Source of the DNA: Trichoplax adhaerens
Lineage: Eukaryota > Placozoa > Uniplacotomia > Trichoplacea > Trichoplacidae
Assembly: GCF_000150275.1 (NCBI RefSeq)
Contig: NW_002060943.1
Span: forward strand, 12,557,720-12,621,719
Length of the DNA: 64,000 nucleotides
Direction: 5' to 3'
The notes below the pieces were generated by a model. It was not told the origin of the DNA. It saw only the letters and a list, made by a program, of their open reading frames with translations, and did not search any database. The number at the start of each line of letters is the position of its first letter. The stretch's first letter is position 1. The translations under genes were made by a program, and so were the position numbers. Shown here piece by piece: positions 22,400-34,562 of this stretch.

Positions 22400-25300
22400 A
22401 TGGGAGCCTTCTTGGATAAGGCAAGGGTCGAAAAGACCACTAGCAGCGGCTTTGGGAATGGCTTACACTACGGATTATCCGCCATGCAAGGCTGGAGAGT
22501 GGGTATGGAAGATGCCCATACTGCGATTGTCAGTTTACCCCAAAATCGTGAAATTTCATTTTGGGGTGTTTTCGATGGTCATGCCGGTTCGGCAACGTCA
22601 GCCTATTGCGCTAAAAATTTACTAGACAACGTCTTGGCCAATGTTGATCATCATAGTAGTTCTACTACTGCTGACAGTCAAGACAATGTTAGCACCACCA
22701 GCGATACTGGTAGTAGTAAGAATGGTCTTAGTGTAGAAAGTTTACAACGTGGCTTACGGACTGGTTTCTTAAAGTTAGATGAGGTACTGTATTCTTTACG
22801 GACTCTTCAAGAGCAAAATAATGCCAATTATAACGAATCGGAAAGAATTGATAAAAGTGGCACTACGGCTGTGGTCGTTGTTGTAACCCCAACGCATATC
22901 ATTTTTGGCAATTGTGGCGATTCTCGTGGGATATTATGCCGTAGTAATGAAGTCAATTTCGCTACTGAAGATCATAAACCGTTTAAACCTCGAGAGAGGC
23001 AACGTATTGAACGAGCCGGCGGCTCTGTTGTTTTACAACGTGTCAATGGTTCCTTAGCAGTATCCAGAGCTTTAGGCGATTTTGAGTACAAATGTAATAG
23101 CGAATTGTCACAACTCGATCAATTGGTATCGCCAGAGCCCGACGTGATGTCCATAGCTCGAGATCCCAAAGACGAATTTATCGTATTAGCATGTGATGGT
23201 ATATGGGACGTCATGAATAATACGGATGTTGCCAATTTTGTTCGATCACGCTTGGCCATCACCAATGACTTGGAAGAAATCTGTAATGAAGTGTTGAATA
23301 CGTGCTTGGCAAAGGTTTGTGCATTGCTTTTCATTCCTTGACAATTTCATTGTAGCTAAAATAGCTTGTTGTAGTTTGTACACCTATCCTTCCATTTCCA
23401 TCCGCTGGCCCATCTTCAACCTTGTCTTCCTACCCTATCCAATGCACTTTCAACCCTACTTTCCCTTTCATTTGAAACTCCAACAGTCAAAATGATATCC
23501 TCATTGGAACGCGCCCATTGATCCACTGGGTGTAATGATGATCAACTCAAGGCCGTTGTCGCCATATTGGATAACGGTGGACCATTCCACTCTTGTCAGC
23601 GGATGGATTTCTCTTCCCTGCATCATCCACTTACCCCATTGAGCAAGTTTTAGTCAATAAATCGAGTCCGGCAGCGGGCCTGTCCACTCAACAACTTACC
23701 GTCAAGCATCAAGCGCTGTAGAAACACATCTCCTACTATCGCTCGATCAGCTTCTCCCACGAGCATCCCCTTGGAGATGTTTCTCAATAGGATTACCTTA
23801 TAATACAGTGATATAAACTAGCGACATGATCCTGGATGGCCAGCCGTTGGTGCAATTTTTCAACCTTTTGAAGGGGGTTTTTTTTTTCCATCCTCCAATG
23901 GGACTATAGTATGCGCGATGCAGGTTGCTTTCCCCCATACAAATGATAGTAAAGCACTATTCTGAAGGACATGACTGCGTCAATGCGTCAGCAAATCTTC
24001 CGTACCATGGTACAGGAGACTACTGGAGTTAAGCGCTTTTGTACGCCGACGTCTGGACGCTAGTGTATAGTAGACTAGGGCACAATGGATTCTGTTTTCT
24101 GACCACTTTAAGGTAGCAACGTTGCAAGTAGACTACTTGCAACGGCAGTTTCAGGCTGGTCGACGGTTCTGTTAGGGCGATAGTCGCTAAGAAAGCAGTA
24201 ATTCAATCAATCTTTACAGCCTAAGTACTGCAGTTGACTACCACTATTTAGGGACAGTATGTTCATCAAGCTAGACGTCCAGGCTTTCACTTGGGCCGTA
24301 TAGAAACAGAGGCAATAGTGTCATGCAAGACATCATTTTGTCCACGCGTAGACAATATTAACATGGCCGTTTTCCCATTTTTTCAACCCAATTAGTCTCC
24401 ATCATGGATGGATCTCGATATCACCGTCCAACAGCACTTTCAGCTTGTCTACTGTACTCTACTGATTCCGAGTGGTCCCGAAGGGATGATCAATTCAATC
24501 AATCTTTACAGCCTTACTGTAGTGCGCTACAACTATTCGACGACAATACGTTTCATCAACCGATAGTGTTAAGGCTTAACTTAGGCAGTGTAGAAATGGA
24601 GGATGCGATCGAACCTTTTCAAGGGTGTCATGGAAAAGACGATTTGGGGCACGAGTGCACATTATAAACATTAGACATGGCCCTTTTCCATTCTTGAAAG
24701 CGAGCAAGTCTCTATCATCGAAACGATGATGGATTACATTATGAATGGATAGGGATTATTCTACGCGACTGTAAAAACTTGTCGCTGTTGACCGACGTAA
24801 TAACCTTATAACAAATCAGTGAGGAGATAGGATGTAGGCTGCTCTAGGGCATCAAGTTGCCTGTGCGTAGAGGATAAAGTAACTGCTTTGGTGGACGTAA
24901 TGTGGAATCGTGGGTGTGTATCATTAAACTCAGTACCGTAACATGCCTTTATACAGTACTGTATAATGTATGCCACACTTGAGCGTCAATAATCCTATGT
25001 AGAATAGAACGATAGGCCGCTCAGATAGGATATGGTTCATAGCGAAAATACGCTACAAGATTGGATTGAAGTTTTGCCATGAAAGCCTCGTCCATGTACA
25101 CGAGGTAGCCATGGATCACCTGATTTGAATGATGGGCAAACTGGAGTTACAAAATATCAATAACTATTGTAGCAAATTCTTTTCTATGTGTACCACCGAC
25201 TCATCGATCGCTTCGCCACATTGTAGGCGCCATGAATGGGTTGAATTTGATCAACTTGATCTTATTATCTTGCAATTGAGTTTGTTTCTTATGATTCTCA

Positions 25301-26556
25301 CTTTTGAGAAATGAAGGAATGAATGACTGCAATTGATCTTACTACGCGTATCCACGCCTACAAAAGCAGTTGCTTCAAAATAGATTTGATAGAAGCATGA
25401 CATATCTACTGATTTATTAACTGATTGCTTTTCATTTTATTTCTCGTATTCAGGGTAGCAAGGACAATATGAGTATCATACTCATTACCTTTGATGGTGC
25501 TATAACTGTGGACGAAAATGCTAAATTAATGGTAAGCACTTAGCTTTGCGCTGATAAACGACCCTTGATAAACTAGAATGAGCTAACTGCAATAACAATT
25601 TGAATGAGTAGTGTTTCTTACTTAAGAGGATGATCACCAACGATAACAGTTTTATCTGACATGTTACAATCGAATAATGTTAACAATGCTTCCAGTGTAG
25701 AGAAAAAAAATGCTAGACTACTTGGATTAAATCTCTATTCGTCGTATCAATGTACCGTACCATCAAAGGCATTCAAAGCAACGTGCTATTCTATGATATC
25801 ATCAGTGACTGTACTAGCACAAGGGTGACTTTGAACACTTTAAGCCGCGTGTTGCTAGCAAAGCAAGATTATTTGTATACGATGAACGCAACCTAGTTTA
25901 GTACAGTTTTAATTCTTTAGTGAACGCTGCATTTCTAGTCGTCTATTATTTGCTAATCAACGAAAAGTTAACTCGTTATGTTAAAAGCGTCGATGTTCTA
26001 CTCGCTACTTTTTACATTAGGAGCAAGAACTTGACAGGAAGATAGTAAAAGAAGTAACAGGTAAATTATCATCATTGTCCAACTAAGCACTGATAAGTAG
26101 GGCGGCTGTTGTTAAAAGGCCTTTTTTAGCCTTGATTTTCAACGGAAGTAGTGTACTAAAAGTTAGGATAGCCTAAAACGTCGTAAATTACATTGTGTGC
26201 CTTCAGTGTATTGTTTCGCTAGCCTATTAATTGATTTAGCAAGCGTGCTGATTTTTTTTCTTATCGAATAGATATACATAACAGACTTGGCTCCAATTGC
26301 AACTTGTACCAGGTGATGACAGAATTATCCCAAGACGATTCTCTGCGCCTACCTCCTGGAGGTGGCATCGAATGCAAGTAAGCTCAGTAGTGACGTCATT
26401 GTCAAAGCTTTCAAAATTTCGAGGTTACAAGATGCGTTTGAATTGACATCATTCTCACGTCGGTAATTTGAATATTTATTTCCCAGGCAATTACTTGTCG
26501 AGAAAACTTTGTCCCAGTTAACCGGAAAAGAGGTAAATAGTTGCATGATTGGCTAA
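22400..26556 (+). CDS. PPM1A: PPM1A/PPM1B-type PP2C Ser/Thr phosphatase
   Basis: Five exons join in phase: 22400-23314, 25454-25531, 26021-26060, 26272-26377 and 26487-26556 (403 codons including stop; human PPM1A 382 aa). The N-terminus MGAFLDKARVEK and the core NGLHYGLSAMQGWR, MEDAH, VFDGHAG and ACDGIWDVM are diagnostic. Exon 2 supplies GSKDNMS, and the later exons an LPPGG stretch of the PPM1A/B C-terminal helical domain. Metal/phosphate residues Arg33, Glu37, Asp38, Asp59 and the SKDN Asp are present. Gly2 fits N-myristoylation. Differences: Gly at residue 35 (Glu in vertebrates) and a Ser/Thr-rich insert near residues 88-110. Known role of the family: Mn/Mg-dependent dephosphorylation of SMADs, p38/JNK and AMPK. 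The last exon could instead be spliced at GAG|GTAAAT (26532). Intron 1 is 2.1 kb and repeat-bearing. Confidence 0.95.
24180..24735. repeat. ~305-bp diverged tandem duplication in PPM1A intron 1
   Basis: AATTCAATCAATCTTTACAG occurs at about 24201 and 24494, and the following stretches (GACTACCACTATTTAGGGAC against GCTACAACTATTCGACGACA; ACATGGCCGTTTTCCCATT against ACATGGCCCTTTTCCATTC) keep the same order. The second copy carries an 87-codon frame (24404-24667) that the first does not keep, so I do not call it a gene. Confidence 0.65.
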
Positions 26557-28925
26557 CCTTACGTCACGGCGATAGGATTATTGCCATAATGGACATGATT
26601 TGCTGAAAGCGATAGTTATTCTCAACAGGTATACCTCGATAATGACAATTAATTATTTTGGATTGCAGGAATTGTAGAATATCAATTTGGCTGACTCACG
26701 AAATGAACTTTTTAATGGATGTTATCTAAAATGGGAGAATCCTAATTTAGTAAATTTGATACGATAAAGTATTCGTGTATGTGTATGCTATTTTAAATTA
26801 TAAATTATAATACGTTATTAAGGAAAAGTGATCAATAGTGCAGTCGGCGATTAAGATAATAATTCAATTTAAATGTCCCAGCAACAGGCTACTGTAATAA
26901 TTTAACGCGATGATTACAGCACATTTTATCTACATCCAAATGTTGTGTACAAATTGGACTGGATGATATAATGCACCAAAGATAGAAATTTGCACGAAAA
27001 GTTATGCGCGTGTGTGATAAGTGATAACAGTATAGTGATTATGCCATGTTCCTCTCAAGGAATCAATCATTATCTAGACCAGTATGACTGCTCAAGTAAA
27101 GAAGCCAACACTATAGTATCCCAAGCAATTGATTAGTTAGCTGAATGTTGACCTCAATATTCAAAAAAGGTTTTACCTGTATAATCTGATGAGACGGATA
27201 GCTTGAATCGTCTTTCGGCAATATTACCTTGAGCGAATGAAGGTATTAACCATTGGTGTTATTCGATATCTTCGTCATCGACAGCACATCAACAAGACTA
27301 ACAACTGTATTCAAGTATCATTATTTCTTGACTTGTTTGAACGTTGTATCATACCGATGATATAACATAGAACCTTATAAAAAATATAATTGCGGAACGA
27401 TACTGTATGTAAGCTGTAAAGAATTTTACTTTGCGAATTGACAAAGCAATAATGTTTAGATCATTTGAGAACATGCCTGTTCATGGAGCTAAAATAATTT
27501 AAAATAGGATAAGAAATATTCTATCAACAATTGCAAGCAATAGATTGATAGTGTTCGATCCTATCCTGTTATCAGCCAGTCACTAACTCATTATTATCTT
27601 TGTAGATTCCCGAAGTTCATTGTTAATAGAAAATAACTTATGATGCGTTTATAGTTTTAACTTGTACGTAAAGTGATTGATTTCTACAACACACTGATTT
27701 CTTATTTTTACTGTACAAAATACTGATTTTCGCCTTTTAACATTTTATGCGACTATCACGAAGATTAAATTTCTAAGCCGTATAACTTGTTAGTGGATTA
27801 GGTTCATAGTAGCGGCTTTAGAGATTATGTGTATCACTCTATGCAATGCTACGTCTGCTACATTTAATTTCTTGCCGTTTCTTTGCTGTCATAGTATATA
27901 ACATTAATACCGGACTACTAGTAACTATGTGGTTCGATAATTATACCAATTTTGACAATTTAACTACAATGAAGGAAATAAACCGTAATGAAAGTTCAAC
28001 CGTTAACGGCATTCTATGACAATACGACAAATCCACTGTCAAGTAATTGAAATGGAGACAGCATGCTATAGTAGGACGTTGCTCGATGAGACCGAGACAT
28101 TTTACTTTCAAATGGCGATTCAAGCCTAAGAAAGTATTCAATTTGTATTGACATCACCCAAGATCAGAAAGACATGGAATACGTACAACAATGATCCATT
28201 CATATTTATTTAGAGTCATATATCTACATAATTTACTGCTTCGAGTAGCATTCTATATACTGGATATAGAACAATTTGTTATCATTCATATGGTCATTTC
28301 GTTGAATTTTGTGAAACACGATTTCAGTTTTTACAGCATAAGCGATGCTTACGTGTACTGTAAAACAGTAGGATACTTTAATAATTATAATTATTACAGT
28401 ACATTAGTACCAACAAATGCCGGGAATAAAAAATTGCAAAATATTTCTGTGGCAGCCTTTCCATAAATTGAATATAGCTGCTACATAAAATAAAATGTAC
28501 TGTACTAGTCTCGGTCACGGTACTAGATAACTGTACCAAAATTGAATTTTGGATACCATTAGGATAAAATTTTTGATGAGAATCTTTGAGAGAATTCGGT
28601 CATAATACCAAATGTCAGTAAGCAGTTACGCTTGTAACACTTCGTAATAGTGATGTGGCCAATGGATTTCAATAGACAGGGCTATCAATCTGTTTAATGA
28701 TTAACTTGTGAGCTTTATGCTAAATAAAGCCTTGGCATTCTCAGATGATGGCGCATTTGCAAGCAGGATTAAATTGGCGATTCAGGTTCCACCATTGTTT
28801 CAGCGTACACTGATTAATTAATATAAAACAGTAAATTAGTTTAACAGTTGAAAACAGACAACTGATAAACTAAAAAGATAAAACCTTGATTAATAGTATT
28901 AGCACAAGCAATAGCAGTGCAATGG
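26557..28925. other. Intergenic between convergent PPM1A and PET117
   Basis: AT-rich, 2.4 kb, holding the 3' regions of two convergent genes. Small frames at 27941 (minus) and 28191 (plus) show no recognisable motif. Confidence 0.5.
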
Positions 28926-29786
28926 TTAATTTTCATTGCTAGCAAGACGACTGCTCTCCTTCTTCAAAAGCTCTTCATGCAGTCTGAGTTGCTCTTCAAG
29001 TTCCTTTTTATTTTGCAATTTCTTACGCTGTCTTTCCAAATCACGTTCAACACCTACTCTTAGCCTCTAACAGATGAGAGAATAATTCGTAAGGTCAAAA
29101 CAGAGAGATACTATAATTACAAACTATCGAACAAGGAAGGTCTGGGTAAAATTACGAGTTGAATATTTGGATTGTATACTAAAGCAGATACTTTATTATA
29201 TAATTCATTAATCTATTCTCCGATTTAAATTTGTGCCATGTTATCTACTCTAAATTCTATACCTTAACATCAACCCTATCTTTGAATTACTTCTATGACT
29301 GTAAAAATGTATCCATTATTACGGATGTATTTTATAAGGCGCAGTCAAACAATCCATGTGGTCATTATCTTTAATAAATTAATGCTTATAACGACAACCA
29401 TGTCGGCAGTAACCAGCATAGCAAACATTAAAACGTGCAACAACGCATGTGATCACATCTTCTAAATCGACACGTATAGCGACAACAACACCCGCAGTAT
29501 CGAGCATAACCAAGGTTCAAAATACCCAATATCAATATCATAATCAGATACAATGTAAGGAAATAATTACTATATCATTCTTAACTCATCTATTGATCGA
29601 ATATTTCCTCAAGTCATTGATGAGACGATTGACAATTGTCTGATGCAACTGCTACCACACCTATCCTTGATCAATGATCACGATCAATACCTTTCTATCT
29701 TCCTTCTGGCTTAGATAGACTCCTGTTACTATCCCAACAGAGAATAGGCAAGATAATCCGAGAACAACTTTAGCTCGAGCGGACAT
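28926..29786 (-). CDS. PET117: PET117-like cytochrome c oxidase assembly factor
   Basis: Two exons, 29786-29691 and 29066-28926, joined in phase 0 across a 624-base GT-AG intron (AAG|GTATTG to CTGTTAG|AGG), giving 78 aa (human PET117 is 81). The N-terminus MSARAKVVLGLSCL followed by a short hydrophobic span matches the family start (S.KVVLGLS). The second exon (RLRVGVERDLERQRKK, then an acidic/basic helix) matches its DGV.RDIERQ..K part and C-terminal helix. Known role: a small mitochondrial protein anchored at the inner membrane, needed for assembly of complex IV. Neither exon makes a long frame, so simple ORF scanning misses the gene. It is convergent with PPM1A. Confidence 0.92.
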
Positions 29787-31039
29787 TATTCTTATGCTAT
29801 AGCATTCAATTTCACTGCAGCAGGCCAGAACTTACATCGGATTTTGTTACTAAAAGAAAGCCAGAAAAATCTGCAGAGATCTTGCTAAGCAACCGGCTGA
29901 CGATCCTTCAGCTCAGGTTATACTGTGTTCAGTAAGAGATACAGGGTCTCTTATATACAGTATAGTACAGTATCGGAAGATAGTGTCAACGAGAAGACTT
30001 TTAACTAGGAAGTTTGCAGTGGATGATTCTCATCTTCCACTCGTTCTGACTCTGGCCCGTACTACACGTACAGTACCGTACAGTGTACAGTGTACAGTGT
30101 GCACTCCACACAGTGTAGTACTGTACACTGTAGTATGGGCTCGAAAGCAACTGCGCAGTTGCACATTTCCAATGCACCTCTGATGTCCAGTGTGCTGTAG
30201 CGTCTAAGACAGCCGTGAAATACCATACAGTAGTAGTATCGATTTTGAAAATTGCAAATCTACACCAAAAGTGCCAGGTAGACCAGCGAGCGAGTGAGTA
30301 AATTGCAAGAAACAGACGCGATAGTAAGCTATGACAGCCATGATGGATCTGTATGGCGCTTAGTGGAGAGGCGAATAGAAATGGACGCACTTTCCAGTAG
30401 TTGTCAATCAATGGCAAAAATTAAAATCAATATGGCCAGAGTGGAAATAGAGTCAAAATTGGCCATAAAAATGGCCCGAAAGATTGCTAGCATTAGGCTG
30501 TATTGCTAAATTTGCTACCCTAAACTTGCTTTTGAATGTGGTTAAGGCATACGTGCACCTCTAACTTAGCACATACTGGCAACGAATGCCATGGCAACAT
30601 TGTATCGATGCTTGCATGTTCCAAATGGAGATGGACTCTATCAATTGATATAGTTTGAATTGAATTGAACAGTTACTGTTGATGATAAAGAGACTGTCAA
30701 AATTGAGTTGATGTGCATCACTTCTGACCGTAACAGTCACGCTACTTTCTCTGACCAAGCAAGACGGGCTTTTAAAAGTATGGAATGACTCGTAAAATAC
30801 TTATATGTCGCAAGTTGAGTTGCGCGAAGTCGGATTGCGTACTTGCCATACGACTTTACAACAACTCTTTATGATCAACAGACTATAAATTAAACTACTG
30901 GCAGTTATCTTCAACTAGACTTTATAAATAATCATTTTATCGCTTTCTTGAGCTAAATAGCATTCGGACAGTATGTGCCTCACATATTGCAAATGAAGCC
31001 CTGCAAAATCGATCTGTATGATTTCGATCGGATTCTGAA
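29787..31039. other. Intergenic with GTACAG palindromic cluster
   Basis: At about 29955-30140 lies a cluster of self-complementary words (GTACAGTACCGTACAGTGTA and CTGTACACTGTAGTA), the same word family as in the 19-21 kb block and near 24.95 kb. Reading frames over it on both strands (29983, 30001) mirror each other and are repeat artefacts. The rest shows nothing I can support. Confidence 0.5.
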
Positions 31040-31770
31040 GGATATGATGATAAATGGATCCGATATCAAACTGCTGAGGAAGACTTTCAACCATTAATTG
31101 AATAGTATAGTAAAGTTATATTTCTGAAGAAAAATGTTAATGATAAATGGGTCCGATATCAAACTGCTGAGGGAGACTTTTATCCATCGATTGAATAGTT
31201 TAGTAAAGTTACATTTCTGAAGAAAAGGATTGATGATAAATGCATCCGATATTAAGCTGCTGAGGGATACTTTCATCCATCGATCGAATAGTTTAGTAAA
31301 GTTACATTTCTGAAGAAAAGGATTGATGATAAATGGATTCGATATCAAACTGCTGAGGGATACTTTCATCCATCAATTGAATAGTTTAGTAGGTAATATT
31401 TCTGAAGAAAAGGATTGATGATAAATGGATCCGATATCAAACTGCTGAGGGATGCTTTCATCCATCAATTGAATAGTTTAGTAGGTATTATTTCTGAAGA
31501 AAAGGGCTGATGATAAATGGATCCGATATCAAACTGCTGAGGGATACTTTCATCCATCAATTGAATAGTTTAGTAAAGTTATTATTTCTGAAGTAAAGGG
31601 CTGATGATAAATGGATCCGATATCAAACTGCTGAGGGACACTTCAACATTCAATTGAATAGTTTAGTAAAGTTACATTTCTAAAGAAAAGGGTTGATGAT
31701 AAATGGATCCGATATCAAACTGCTGAGGGACACTATCAATCATCAATTGAATAACTTGGTAGAGTTAATA
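31040..31770. repeat. 93-bp minisatellite, eight copies
   Basis: The anchor GATATCAAACTGCTGAGGGA recurs with CTGCTGA at 31071, 31164, 31257, 31350, 31442, 31534, 31628 and 31720 (spacing 92-94 bases). Each unit also carries a TTCATCCATCAATTGAATAG part, then TTTCTGAAGAAAAGG. Copies 1-4 keep an exact 93-base period and an open minus frame of repeated 31-residue units; copies 5-8 break it with 1-base indels. Confidence 0.95.
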
Positions 31771-32473
31771 TATACAAGATATTATAGACGAATCAATCTT
31801 TCTTATAAACGATGCTATCAGCAAATTGTATTCGTTGCTTAGTGTAAAGTCGATGCCCACTATCGGTCTGTCATCAACTTAAGGGGAATAGCTAATATCA
31901 ATTCCGGAGGGTGAATGCAATCATCCTGGACCGATGCCTTATTAACGATGTTATCTTCAATACACTACTGTTAACAGTTTCAAGGTACAATCGCAGAGAT
32001 ATGTCTAATAACTGCCCGCCTGTTATCGTCAAAAGTTCAATAATTAACTATATCAATGACTGTTCGTGATACAATCATCTTTGATCGTTGCTTTATTAAC
32101 GCTGCTGGTTTAACAGAACATAACGCTAAAATTTCCTCGATGGAATCGCCATTAGGAGTTAGATACTATTATGCGTTCTTCCAGACTGCTAAAGAGAGGA
32201 CATTTCACGGAGTGACAGCCTGGTATGCGTAATATATTTTGCTTAAAGGTAGAAATTCTGCTGTAGAATAGGTGCAATTGATTGTACTGAAAGACAAAAG
32301 TGGTGATTATCACGAAAAAAGTAACCCGAAATATATTTGTGCTGATGATGCACGAGTAACAAAACTACTTTGTTGACAAACAATTAAGACGAGCAATAAC
32401 TGCCGTACAATAAGCGATACTTGGACATAATTCTGTAAAGACGACTTTGTTTATTTTCTTGCATATGCTAACT
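31771..32473. other. 3' flank of the neuroligin-like gene, nothing else seen
   Basis: About 700 bases of AT-rich sequence with no supported frame. It separates the 93-bp array from the stop codon of the cholinesterase-like gene. Confidence 0.5.
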
Positions 32474-34562
32474 CTAAAACTGGTGTTTTGAGCGAAGTCT
32501 TCGATATGGACGTTTCTCTGGATTGGCATTACGAATGTCGACGCCTGTGCTAATCATATTCCATATTATATATACCATAAAAATAAGCAGGATTCGAGTC
32601 CAATAGGAATAGTGGCCATTTTCTGAAGCAGCTTCTTGTTCTGCTTCATCTATTTCTTGGGAAGCTAGTACCAGGTCAGGTGCAGCCTCTTTCTTTGGTT
32701 CTACAAGTTGTTCCAATTGATCAGAAATTTGTGGCAACAATTTATTCCAAAGATGAACAAATTTTATTCTGTAACCATGGTGGATACTTGAATTAATCCC
32801 AGAAATGACCAAAATTGGCTGTTTTGAATCCTCATACCTCGGCCAGTGTGCTATTTCGTTATTAGGCTTACTGTAAAATAAAAAAGATATTATCATACTA
32901 CACAGTTCAATTATTGCAGATACCATGGACGACTAAATATATCTAGCAGTTCATGATGATACCAGAATATAAAAATAGGAGTATTTCTAGTTTACAATTT
33001 AATTCATCATCATCTAACATGTATCCAATCCATTACCCTGAACGTATAAATTCACTCCAATACTTAATGCTCTGATGTAAAAGTGTAGGACTATATTGAT
33101 TTAGGACCGGCACTCGCTTAAAGTAATTAACCGGGTTACCAAATAAATACACCATTTCAAATGGAATATCGGAGTTGGGAGATGTATCATCACCAAGCGA
33201 ACTATCAACTAGATGATCTAAAATATAAAAGTAAGTCGATAAACCAAAATTGGCAAAATGATTTGCGCAAAACACTGCCGGAAGGAGTATATTCCTATCG
33301 GTATTTAAGTACGTTATAGAAGTTTGCATAGGTGCTTTCCCGTGTTTATCTGTATAGCGGCCGTATGCATGAGCTATCAAAGGTTTAAATGGTGAAGATG
33401 GATCTATATAACGTGAAAGATGTTGAGTGAAATCATCGCTATCATCACTTTCATGTTTGGATTTATTACTATGATTTGTGACAGCAAGTGCAAGGTGAGA
33501 ATCTTGAGATAAACCAATCATAATATTTGCTTTATAAAATCGCCCCTGCTGTATCATTTTATCCGCTTTATCTGGAATACTGCGACCATCGATGACAGGT
33601 AAAAACTGCCAACTTGGGTTCTCTTTTACTAGCTGATCTTCCATTTTTAACAATGATCGCATGGTCATATTCTGAAATTGAACTAAAATCTCATTCATCG
33701 TCTCAGTGATAGAATCATTTACAGCAGAGCGTCCGGTTGAATTTGCCATGCGTAATACCATATCTAGCATTCTATCTTCTTCAATATAGTGAAAACCATT
33801 TTCATTAAGCGGTGTACCACTTTGTAGTAAACATTGCTGGAATAATCCTCTACTGTTCGGAGAGAGTAAATGAAGCATTGTCATAGCTGAACCATGATCA
33901 TATCCGCCTAAAGTTATTTTCTCCGTATTACCACCGAAATCACGAATAGTGTGAAAGATCCAATTTAAAGCCATTTGTTGATCTAAAAGAGCGAGATTAT
34001 AGACTAGTTCATCATCACCTGTGCCGTCTTTTTTGCCAATGGTAGGCAGAAAGCCAAATATACCACGTCTATAACTCACTGTTATAACGATAATCTCTTC
34101 TTCTTGTACTAGCCGACGGCTTGATCGCCACGATGGATGCGTGTAGTCGTTATAAACATCACCTAGCCAAATCAAAACTGGTAACAACGTAGACGTATTA
34201 ATCTCAGGAGTGTAAATACTCAAGTATAAGCAATCTTCGTTCTGAGTTGACAACCCTGATGAAGAAGAAAATGGTTTTGATCGTTGAGGACATAATGCTG
34301 GCGAAGTAGTTGCTTCGAAGGGATTCATCCATTCTTCAGAATAAGGTACTGGAGGCTTAAATCGTAATTTATTGATTGGTGGTTGCGCGTATGGAATACC
34401 TAAAAATTCGTAGGAAAATTTACCTTTAGCACCGTATACAACATTGCCGCGAATTGGACCTCTCGATGTTGAAATGAGTATCGTATTTCGAGCGGCTTCA
34501 ATTTGGTGCATAACGATCAGACAAAAGATAAAACTGAAAAATTGATTCGCCATATTGTACAA
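32474..34562 (-). CDS. Neuroligin-like inactive cholinesterase-domain membrane protein
   Basis: Exons 34562-33037 and 32870-32474 join in phase 2 over a 166-base GT-AG intron (GG|GTAATG to TTTTACAG|T), giving 640 aa. Order: signal peptide (about 1-23), alpha/beta-hydrolase domain with FLGIPYAQPP, NEDCLYLSIYTP (Cys91-Cys111 pair) and FGGNTEKITLGG, an acidic stalk, one membrane span (about 598-615), and a basic 25-residue tail. The enzyme is dead by all marks: GESAG is GYDHG (Ser to Asp222), the acid position in QDSH is Ser355, the His position before the VYLFG strand is Ile466, and the oxyanion HGGG is lost. Neuroligins, gliotactin and neurotactin are likewise non-catalytic adhesion proteins with this topology, so a cell-surface adhesion or receptor role is inferred. 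Orthology to neuroligin proper is not shown; the tail has no clear PDZ ligand. Confidence 0.9.

Noticed and set aside
22389-22625. 78-codon plus frame overlapping the phosphatase start in another register
   Set aside because: A shadow of the PPM1A first exon, which is unambiguous by homology.
33890-33910. Active carboxylesterase/acetylcholinesterase
   Set aside because: The nucleophile Ser, acid Glu, His and oxyanion glycines are all replaced, so a pseudo-enzyme is the better call.
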